Below are positions 33,219 to 41,832 of a DNA stretch of 41,832 nt, one piece after another (position 1 is the stretch's first letter; every line of letters begins with the position of its first letter). The notes under the pieces were generated by a model. That model made no database searches. It saw only the letters and a program-made list of their open reading frames with translations, and was not told the origin of the DNA. Position numbers and translations under genes: made by a program. This DNA comes from Welwitschia mirabilis (lineage: Eukaryota; Gnetophyta; Gnetopsida; Welwitschiales), in assembly GCA_051453625.1 (NCBI GenBank), contig JBOZIK010000001.1, positions 220,753,029-220,794,860 of the forward strand, read 5' to 3'.

Positions 33219-34950
33219 ATCTAAATCAGAACTTAAAATGGAGAAGAAGCATACCTACCACATATGAATCATTCAAGGCATAACAATTATGTTACAACCT
33301 AACACAACAATGATTAGTAATACCACGTGAACTCAAAAGTAAGAAGACTTCATAGATTTAAAGATCATTTTTCACTGCTACTCATAACTATTCCTTAGTA
33401 AAAAAGAAACTAAAAGTAATTACAAAAATGGTCAAAAAAATTGGAAGAAATCTTTTGAGGCTAAATAAACACAAATCTATAGTACATGAAGGTGAGGTAT
33501 TAGTGGAGAGTTGGAAATTCATAAGGCATGATCAAACTCAAAGGAGTAGTTAGAAGAAGAAGAGGAAGTAGGACCATCAGCTTCATTGGGCATAGGGTGT
33601 GACTTAAACAAGGCAGCAGATAGTAAGTCCTCAGAGGATTCTTATGGATATAAGGCACAAGCTTAAGGAAAGTATCGAACTCCCATAGAAGGACATGTAT
33701 AGGGGAATCTCTAAGCTTTACATTTTTCTCAGCAGAGACTAGCATTATAGAAGATAGAGTCTAAGAGCTTAAATGCTTCATCACCTATGTTTCATCATTT
33801 ACATTACAAGATCCCTGTCCATTATCCTACATAGTCACCATCACCTTGCTTCACAGCCAGTCACCACCACCTATACCTTATCCACCTCTAATTTTTCCAC
33901 TCTCACCATTACCTTCTCATATAGAGCCCATTTAGGTAGAATCACTATCATCCTTTTAGCTACCTTATACTTTCATAGAGACTTCCACTACTACTTTTTT
34001 TGAAACTTCTATCACTTCTTAAACATATTAACATATGAGAAGATAGATCTTTGAACTCCCTGGTAAGACATCATAAAAGCTCCTTTAGGATTAGACACAT
34101 ACCACTCCCCACTTCCTCATCATTATACACCCCACCTACCTTCATAATCCATGATAGTGATGATAGTAATCGAATATGCCAAGATAAGAACTACTTAAGT
34201 GATTCAACTGTTAGTAACTAAATCCTTTTATTAATGTTCAAAAAGTAGGGGAAGTATGTGGTAAATCATTAGTAGACTATTTGGAAACTTCAGCTTCCAA
34301 GTTAAGAACACTATATTGGGATTAGCGCTTTTGATTATGAGATCTTGGATTGGATCCAAGAGTATCATCATTTGCATTGATGATTTCTCCTTGATGTTTG
34401 GGCATACATCTATGTTATTTAAGACTTTCCTAATATTATGCTTGTTATTACATGTATTGTGTTTGACACATTTATCATTCTTAATCTTATGCTTTCATTG
34501 GCACACTTATGAATATATAATATTCTAATTATTTACTAATTTAAATATTTTCATATGATGAGTAGCATATTTTCCATTAGTTATACTATAGTGTGGCATA
34601 CAAAAATTGAATTTCATACTCTAAAAATGGCACATTTTCATTAGTATATTATAATTAAGAGATTATCAAATGTTTATGTGCTTTATTTTTTATATTCATA
34701 TGTGAATGAAGAATATAATGTTTTATCATCTATTTTTATGTATTTTACAAAGTTGCTTAAGTGATTCTTAATATGTCGTATTCTATTTCTTTGAATGATA
34801 TATATATCTATGGATTTTTCTAATTTCAAGTGACACATATCATGATTATTGCAATGTGTTATTATATGCATTTCTCTAGAACAAAATATCTGATTTCAAT
34901 TGATTAGTTGAGATTATACTAATGATATTTGCTAAGTTTTGGACATCATC
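33219..34950 (+). mobile_element. Downstream interior of the nested element, no pol recognised
   Basis: Where copia protease, integrase, RT and RNase H should lie, none of their motifs is visible. From 33530 to 34150 the base composition changes. There is an E-rich translation ('LEEEEEVGPSASLG') at about 33550, then a C-rich, T-rich part (33770-34150) whose plus-strand frames are rich in His, Ser and Pro. It looks like a sequence of separate origin carried inside the element. Frames at 33773-34003 and 34316-34528 are not recognised. Confidence 0.6.
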
Positions 34951-34962
34951 AAAAAGGGAAGA
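34951..34962 (+). other. Polypurine tract of the nested element
   Basis: aaaaagggaaga precedes the 3' LTR by one base, in the context catcaaaaagggaagattg. This is the standard copia second-strand primer site. Confidence 0.9.
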
Positions 34963-34963
34963 T

Positions 34964-36388
34964 TGTTGGAAAATTTAGTTTTGATGATTCCACTTATCAA
35001 ATATTTTCCATCATTATGTAGATAGGTTATTATAAGAACATCAAACATTGATAGGTACGTAATCATAATGGATCTTTAAAGACAACATATTACAAAAAGA
35101 TTAGATGCTAAACTACAAAATCAATTATTTAAAGATGTCTAAGAAATTGAAGACATCCAGAAATGTAAAGACATCTTGAACGTATTAAGTTAAAATAGTT
35201 GAAAGATCTAATTTGATTTTGACTAATATCTTACATTTACAAGTAAGCTAAGAAATTGTACATCATGGATTCATGATCATAAAGATCAAAGAATAATACA
35301 ACGTAAAATTTATCAGAATATAGGCAAGCTAACTTAAGATGTCTACAAAGTGAAGACATCTAGAGTAAATCTGTCTACAAAATTAAAGACATCTTAAACA
35401 AAAATTCACATCAATTAAAACTGAAGTTATGCATCTGAAGCATATATGTTAACTATCCATTGCATAATGGTTATAGAATCAAATGGCTATATTTCAAGCT
35501 CAAATAACTAGGTCTTACTCATCATTATAAAGCCTTGATGTTACAAAATAAAGAACAAATCTAGTACTTCATTGAATCAATTAAATATATAGATATTCAA
35601 AAGCATTAGTTAAAAAACCTTTCATAAAGAAATCAAAGGATTCATTGATAAGGAGCTAACATTTCATCTTTTGGATTTAAATCTTCATTGATTCATTCTT
35701 CATTCATACTCATGATAATAACAACAAGTTCAAGGAGCTCAAATATTCATTAAAGTAATATCTTTAGGCTTGTTGCTATATTATATTTTTATTTATTCAT
35801 TGTGAATTTTCTTATTATTGAATATCATTATAAAGTCCAATTACTTGAATATCAAATATTTTATAAGGCAATCTTTGTAGGGATTGCATTTGATACTATA
35901 CTTTTAGGCATTTGGTTAATGTAAGATTATTAGTTAGCCAAAAAACAATTATTCACTTATAGGGAAAAGAGTACTGCCTTGAGAGGAGACTCTCACTATT
36001 GCAAAGGTTTGTGGTGTGACTATGAAAACCACTATTTCCTCAAGGGAAATAAAGTGCTTCCTTGTGAAGAGACTTTCACTATTGTAAAGGTTTGTGGTGT
36101 ACTTGTGAAAATAACTATTACCTTGAGGGTAAGAGATTGCTACCTTGTAAGGAGACTTTCATTTGATATAAGATTAGTGATGTTCTAGAAAATTGCTATT
36201 TTCTTATAAGTCAACAATATCTAGAGGTGTGAGTAGAAGCTACCCTCTATGTATGGATGTACCTAGGTTAAGGACCATGTTATCTTGGTAAGGTCTTCCA
36301 TTATGTATTTTCATTTTGTTATTTATTTAAATTTTTATTATTTGCTGGAACTCATTCTTCCCTCCCCTATAGGTTCAATTGATCCTTA
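34964..36388 (+). repeat. 3' LTR of the nested copia-type element (1425 bp)
   Basis: It starts tgttggaaaatttag and ends gatcctta, where the terminal CA has become TA. It is a direct repeat of 29998-31444 with visible but moderate divergence. The TATA box is at 35526-35532 and the 82-bp repeat array at about 35945-36210. The frame 35979-36188 is that array translated and is not a gene. Confidence 0.9.
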
Positions 36389-36393
36389 AATAT
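36389..36393 (+). repeat. Target-site duplication, right copy (aatat)
   Basis: It directly follows the 3' LTR and differs from the left copy aatag in one base. Confidence 0.7.
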
Positions 36394-37730
36394 CATATCT
36401 AAAAAAGACTTCCTTTTTATTATTGACATGACAAAATTAGTAGTTGAAAGGAATGCTTTTTTATCATACATCATGATACTATGTACATTTCAAAAATGAA
36501 AAATGTATTAAATAAAAGAAAATTAATTCATTATGAAAACATCTCATAAACTTTTATTACCTTTCAATATGAAAGAATAAATAGTATTGATTTATTTTTT
36601 CATTCATTTCTAAGATCTTTACCTAAAACATACAAGATGATTTTCTTACACTTATTTTATGAATTTTTAAAGTTAATATACTAAGTGGCCTTTAAATGAT
36701 TCTTTTTCCTCCTTACATCTCTTAACATCATTTAATAATTAGAAATGTACTTTCCCTAAGTAAACTTAATCTTATCAAATTTTATAAGAAGCTATTTAAT
36801 ACTTCATGGCTTGGGATCCTTTTCTTCTTTTACTCTTCTGTGGCATGATTTATTCATTTGCCTATACTTATGATTCTTACTAAATCTTCTATTCCATTCC
36901 TAGAATTATTTCCTGCTATAAAAAGATCATAGTGTATTAGTTTTATCAGCACATATGGAACATTTTACTTTTCCATTTGTACTCTATCTTGAAATGCTTT
37001 CATAGGTTAGAAAATCATTTATTATCCAAAATAGCACTCCTTTCATGATAAAGAACTCCTCCTTAAATCAATCATAAGTTTTTACTTCTTCATGTCATAA
37101 TATATTCAATTCTTTAACAAGAGGTTGTAAGTACAAGTTAATATATTTCCCTAATTTCTCAAACCCATGTATTAATAAAGAAAAAATTGAATAAGACTTA
37201 TTCATTCATAACCAATGTGTTGAGTTATAAATAATCATTACAATTAGCTAACAACTATAAGAAGTAGTAAGCATTTCAAGATAGTTAAATCCATCTATCA
37301 CAATACCAAGACTTATATGTCTAGGATTAAATTTAAACTAATCATATGATTCATCAATATTCTTCAATGAGATAGAATGCACTAGATGCCACATTATGCT
37401 ATGAACTCTCTACCTTTTAAAATCTCATATCATACATTCTATTATCATAGGTAATGTATAAAACCTTTTAGCCTTGAACTTAATAAAATGTATTACAATA
37501 CTTGGATAGATAATTTTTTATCTATCTTATTTTTCTTATAATTACCTCTTGATATGCATCTAGATGCATCACACTAAGGGCTTTTCTTCTCTCATGCCCC
37601 TTTTAATACAACACATAGTCATTAGGATATGCATGTCTTTTATTAGAGTTCATACCTAAAGAATGAAATGTTCTTTTCAATTGATCATAAGAATTTAAAA
37701 TTGTATTACCTTTTGAAAAAGGGTATCATG
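36394..37730 (-). pseudogene. TNP2-like CACTA transposase, N-terminal and central part
   Basis: Starting near 37705 on the minus strand: 'LKRTFHSLGMNSNKRHAYPN' then 'DYVLY' (family: L-x-x-L-G-L-x-Y-x-x-I-H-A-C-x-N-D-C-x-L-F-W). Next come 'NRMYDMR' (about 37430) and 'NPRHISLGIVIDGFNYLEML' with 'TTSYS' (37345-37257; family: D-P-R-N-V-R-L-G-L-x-x-D-G-F-x-P-F). Then 'INLYLQPLVKELNILWHEEV' with 'KTYD' (37155-37065), and 'GVLFWIINDFLTYESIS' with 'STNGKVKCSIC' (37047-36933). These are the core blocks of the plant transposase_21 family. Stops and shifts are present. The last 400 bases before the insertion (36394-36790) are less readable. The true start and the N-terminal transposase-associated domain were not found. 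Confidence 0.9.
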
Positions 37731-38519
37731 TTTCAAATTTTGAAATACTTTTAAACTTAGCCTAAGAATTATTTTAATATTATAAATAAAGATAAATATA
37801 TAATGTAGTATAAATTAATATATTATAGGCTATAATATTTTTAACAAATGGCAAATTATGCAGAGTTAATAAAAAGTTTATCTTAAGGTTATTACTTGAA
37901 AATTATTGCTAAATATTTCATCTTGATTAAATAAAAATAACTATTATAAAGTTTCATTCTTCTTATTTATGTCAAAATAATGGCATGCTTTTGAAGTTTT
38001 GGCATTTTCTTGTGAATGTATTATTTGAGCTAGCATTAATGATTATTTTGCAATTTCAAAATTTTATATTACCATGTGAATAACTCATCTTCTTTTTGCT
38101 TTGTTGAAAAATGATAAAGAACTTAAATCTTATAATTTATAAAGGCATATTTTTCATGATTATTATTTATTAGTAAAATAAATTTTTGGCATGATGAGCA
38201 GTCACTATTACGATGAAATATTAAATGCACCCAGTGGCTAGGCAAAGTAATAATTGGAGTTGTGGAATCATAACTATTGGTTTTTTTTCAAGATAGAGTC
38301 CTTCATATTCCCTTCATCCTCTTAGTATATATAGGACATCCTTCTCTTTTTATTCATATGCTTTGAAAAATCCTCTATTATTAGATCTTGATAGCCTTTA
38401 ATCTTAGAGCTTTATAAATATTAGGAGTCTTGAAAACATTGGAGCCTTAAAATCCTTAAAGTCTTGAAATCTTTAGAAGATTATAAATTTTTCATCAAAT
38501 TTTAGGTATTGTTCTATTC
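37731..38519. other. AT-rich region upstream of the CACTA transposase
   Basis: No domain was recognised. A TATA-like run (gtatatatagg, 38325-38335) on the plus strand is followed by ctt-rich sequence and could be a promoter of an unknown or LTR-derived unit. There are loose repeats of 'gagtcttgaaaa' at 38420-38480. Confidence 0.45.
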
Positions 38520-38765
38520 AATTATTGAATTTTTTTTTATATGATCCTTTATTTTTACTTCTTTATATGTTCCTATTTAAATTTTACATCTTTCTATGGT
38601 CATTTATTTTTGCATCTTGTATGGTCCTAAATTTATCTACATTTTTGTATAATCATAGGATATTCTCTTATTTCGTACATGATCCTAAGATATTCTCTTA
38701 TGTATTGTATGGTTTTAGATTTATCTACATTATTGTATGATCCTTTATTCTTGCATTCTTCTTAA
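38520..38765. repeat. Tandem repeat around the word 'gtatggtcctaaatttatctacat'
   Basis: Variants of 'tgtatgatcct' and 'aggatattctcttat' alternate several times with spacings of 30-60 bp. The plus frame 38525-38740 (Phe/Leu/Tyr-rich) is this repeat translated and is not treated as a gene. Confidence 0.65.
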
Positions 38766-39064
38766 AGTCTAGTTAGTTGCTTATTGCTTAATGAATTTAC
38801 TACTTTTTTGTAAAATTTTAAAATGTATTAATTCTCTATAAGCACTTGTTTATACTGCTTTCTTGATAAAACATGTAAAAGTTTGACATGTAATACTTAT
38901 CTATACTAGTTTGGAATTCATGTGAGTGAAATTATATTTCCAAAATTTATTCTTGTATAAGTTCATCATTAGTAGTAATTTATATCATGTTAGAAATATT
39001 TTTTATGTATCTTGAATCTTGTTATGATATCTTATTATTATAAAATCTTATGCAAATGATAATT

Positions 39065-39300
39065 TCATAGATCACCAAATGAAGTAATGGAATGTGAGAA
39101 CCCATAGATCACTAAATGAGGTAATGGGATTTATAGATCCACAAATTAAAAAAATGAGGTAGTGGACTTTATAAATCATTGAATGAGGTAGTAGAGTATG
39201 AGAAACTTACAAATCATCAAATGAGGCAGCAAAAATAATAGATCCATAGATTACCAAATAAGGCAATGGATCCCATAGATTATCAAATGAGGCAATAGGG
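39065..39300. repeat. Tandem array, about seven units of 30-38 bp ('atagatcaccaaatgaggtaatgg')
   Basis: Units start near 39069, 39107, 39143, 39174, 39212, 39248 and 39278. The core 'caaatgaggtaatgg' is well kept while spacers vary. The array lies about 1.4 kb upstream of the CACTA transposase, so it might be part of that element's subterminal repeat region, but no CACTA terminus was found to prove this. Confidence 0.75.
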
Positions 39301-39827
39301 GAAAAATATAAGAAAAATTGTTAAAAATTATTAAAAATTGGTTATTCTTATTTCACTTCCATAAGTTCATAGCTTGAAATATTGATCTTTTCTTATTTAT
39401 CTTATGACTTAGAATTTCTTTAACCTTTATCTTTACCTTGTCTGGGCCATACTGGGAGTTGTGAAGATTTTACAATACTCACTCAATGTTCTTATGTTGA
39501 ATAGGTGTAAAAAATAAAGTATTTGAAAAGCCAATTAATTGCTAAGTAGGACATGATGGAGTGGAGATCATTATTTTCAAATTTATGTTATAAAACCACG
39601 CTTGCAATGTAAAAATTATAATGTTATCATGAATCTTTTACAGCTTAGATGTTGTAATTATTTTTTGACTTTGAAATACTTTAAAACTTGATATATGTAT
39701 AATGTGGTATATTCAAAAGTTTGATGATGTATATGTTTTCTTGAATAATATTTTAATAGAAAATGTAAAGTTTGACAAGTTATTCTTATGCAATTCTTGT
39801 AAATTTATTGAAAACTTTCATAGTGTA

Positions 39828-39906
39828 ATTATATATATATATATATATATATTCATTAGTTATAATACCAATTTGAGAATACTATGTGTATATATATATA
39901 TATATA
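39828..39906. repeat. Two (AT)n microsatellites
   Basis: There is an uninterrupted (at)n run of about 24 bases at 39829-39852 and another of about 18 bases at 39887-39905. The small frame 39702-39914 reads through them and is not a gene. Confidence 0.9.
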
Positions 39907-41280
39907 AGGAGTAATATGTTTATAAATAGCCTTTATTAAATAGTTAACATAAGAAGAGTAAAATATCTATAAGAGGTCATTATGTTAAAATGATAGGTGA
40001 TTTTTTAAAATTTATAAGAATATGGCCATTCTTTAAACCTTTTATTAAGGCTTAAAATTAGATATTTTAATGGATATTTTAAAAAGGTTAAAAAATAATT
40101 AAGAAATTAATAATTATTATGACAAATAGTAAAAATAGAACTTTAGAATAACAATGGAATTGTTGAAAGGGAAAATATTATAAAAGTGGAACAATCACCA
40201 TTAGTTGAGCATATTTTAATGTAATGTATAAGAGGAAGAAAGAGATGAATTACTAGAACAAAACACTATGACTAAAAATCCAGTGGAATTTATCACTATT
40301 TGTTTTTCATGTAAGAATGTAAGTAAAACATAGTGGTGGAAATTGAACTTCTTATAATGCAATTCTAGAATAAGCCACATTAGAGGAAGAATTTTATTTG
40401 CCACTAAGTTTTTTTAAGCATTACTTTAAAGAAGTATTATCTAAAAATAATTATTCAATGTTTAATTGGTATAAGGTTTAGCACCGCACAACATGCTAAG
40501 AAATCATGGTGAGTGGACGCCCAAGATGCCATTCGAGAAGAGTTGAATTACTACCTTTATTTTCTTTCTCTATGTAAATTCTAATTTTTGAGGAAAATTG
40601 TCATCCATTCCAACTAAGGAAAAAAGCTTTCTAAAGAAAAAGAAAATTGTATTAATTGAAAATGTGCAATTTTTAAGATTTTCTATCATTTGTAAAAATG
40701 AATTGATGAATGTGACCTATGTTTGCATTGTAGTTACATTTCAACCTATGCTTACATTTGTGTTATGGTTTTGTGTATACTTTGAGCATTATGAAAGGAA
40801 AATAATTGAAAGAAGCATTTTTAGACACTTGTAGATAGATCATTAAGATAAATAAATATGAAACTCATCATGAATGTTTCAAATACTTGTTGTCACATGA
40901 AAAAAAAATTAAAAATTAATGTTTTGATTATTGTTTTTTTTAATCTAAGCTTAATCCATCTTCATTAGAGTAAAACCTTAGTGTTTCTACTTAAAAACAT
41001 ACTCTGTTTTATAATTTTTAAAGTACTACTATCATTTGATGCACTTAATACAAAATATGTTATTTTGGCTACATAGATTTTGAAGCTTAGATACCCTTAA
41101 TTAAATTTTAAATTGAGATAGTTTTAAAGGTGTGGATAAGCTTAGTCATTCATTCAAACTCTCATATTAGTATTTATTAATTCATTAGTTTTAGGCTCTA
41201 AATAAAAAAGGTAGATGTTACATTTTTAAATCAAAGAAACATTTAAGTTTTTGATCAAAAAACATGGATTTTACATTTTA
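39907..41280. other. AT-rich region, no gene recognised
   Basis: Frames at 40216-40404 (minus) and 40598-40834 (plus) show no known motif. A small GC-richer patch at 40475-40545 (caccgcacaacatgctaag...gtggacgcccaagatgccattcg) stands out and may be an element fragment. Confidence 0.5.
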
Positions 41281-41832
41281 CTATTTGTTGCGATCCTAAA
41301 TTGTCATGTTTTAATAGTGTAATTGGTGATGTTTTGCAGGGAATAGGAACTTAATTTAGTCATTCTTAGGCATTTTGTTGTGAATTGATCTAATAATCTA
41401 ATTATGATATTAAATACCATATTTTCATCTAGAAAGGCAAGAATTTAACTAAGAAATAAAGTGAAGCAAAACATGGAGGAAAATACTAAGAAAAATAATT
41501 GTCATCCCTCTGTCAACCCCATGACATAGGGCATGACCACATGGACAATTGCATTTGAAGGAAGCTGGTAAGGCTAACTTGGTAAGGCTAACGTGGCTTG
41601 TTGATGTGGCTATCATGAGGTCTGAATTCCTATGACATAGGATATAACATAGCCATCATTTGTGAATCCAAATACCAATAGGATTATAACGTGGCGAGCT
41701 ATGATTGGATGATGAAGGGGTGTTGTGTCCCATGTCATGCCCACGATGACCGTGATACGACAGTGCCATAACTTCTTCCTAACTGAGTCAATTAAGGTCT
41801 AGTTTACACCTAATAATGTCTATTCACTTATA
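41281..41832. repeat. LTR-like block at the right edge, partial
   Basis: The composition changes to much higher GC from about 41500. Features include a 15-base direct repeat (ggtaaggctaac, twice at 41567-41592), an inverted pair gggcatgac (41529-41537) and gtcatgccc (41734-41742), and a CCAAT-type word (gattgg at 41703). Plant gypsy LTRs of the Athila/Tat group often have such blocks. No TG/CA end, PBS or second copy lies inside the window, so the call is tentative. Confidence 0.35.

Larger units (their letters stand above)
29998..36388 (+). mobile_element. Gag-only copia-type LTR retrotransposon (TR-GAG-like), 6.4 kb, nested in the CACTA transposase
   Basis: The structure is complete: 5' LTR (29998-31444), initiator-Met PBS (31447-31458), gag with zinc knuckle (31486-33218), unassigned region, polypurine tract (34951-34962) and 3' LTR (34964-36388). 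Near-identical 5-bp target sequences flank it. The 3.5-kb interior shows no copia integrase or RT motif, so the element was probably mobilised by another element's enzymes. It splits the TNP2-like gene, whose two parts read continuously if this segment is ignored. Confidence 0.85.

Noticed and set aside
35979-36188. Plus-strand frame of 69 codons with internal repeats
   Set aside because: It is the LTR tandem repeat translated.
36389-36405. Second PBS-like sequence after the 3' LTR (aatatcatatct)
   Set aside because: It would imply a tandem element, but the TNP2 remnant resumes just beyond and the first five bases fit the target duplication; the similarity to a PBS is weak.

Overview
The window looks like old, AT-rich, repeat-packed heterochromatin of a seed-plant nuclear genome. 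It has two assembly gaps (100 N at 1427-1526, 70 N at 8344-8413). No intact host gene, rRNA, functional tRNA, CRISPR array or operon was seen. Nearly every recognisable coding stretch belongs to a plant transposable element and is broken by stops and frameshifts. Family names come from motifs recalled from known families; no database search was possible.

Layout. (1) 1-3593, minus strand: a tandem LTR-internal-LTR-internal array of a gypsy element with a tRNA-Asp primer binding site (PBS), a gag fragment and about 1-kb LTRs. (2) 3594-6764: unassigned sequence, a tRNA-derived remnant, a G/A-rich block, and a copia PBS with the end of its LTR, minus strand. (3) 6765-15875, plus strand: a decayed Athila-like gypsy element. 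It keeps its 5' LTR (or the end of it), PBS, gag, protease, reverse transcriptase (FMDD box kept), RNase H, integrase and 3' LTR. (4) 16105-16690: about 91-bp tandem repeats. (5) 17230-18000: a gag fragment of another LTR element. (6) 18000-25300: mostly unassigned AT-rich DNA, with a possible coding relic at 23473-24259. (7) 25354-37730, minus strand: a CACTA (En/Spm) transposon with a TNP2-like transposase and a TNPA-like second protein. (8) 29998-36388, plus strand: a 6.4-kb copia-type element inserted inside the TNP2 gene. It has LTRs, PBS, gag, polypurine tract and a near-perfect 5-bp target duplication, but no recognisable pol. (9) 37731-41832: AT-rich DNA with two tandem arrays, (AT)n runs and a terminal LTR-like block.

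The two strongest observations are these. The CACTA transposase is cut in two by a gag-only LTR element, so its parts lie 6.4 kb apart. Decay is dominated by C-to-T/G-to-A changes: the three tRNA-Asp PBS copies carry 16 mismatches to the tRNA and all 16 are transitions. Several premature stops also sit where the families have Trp or Gln. This fits long-term cytosine methylation and deamination. No new host system was found; the gag-only element, its repeat-bearing LTR and the unassigned relic at 23473-24259 are the least conventional items.
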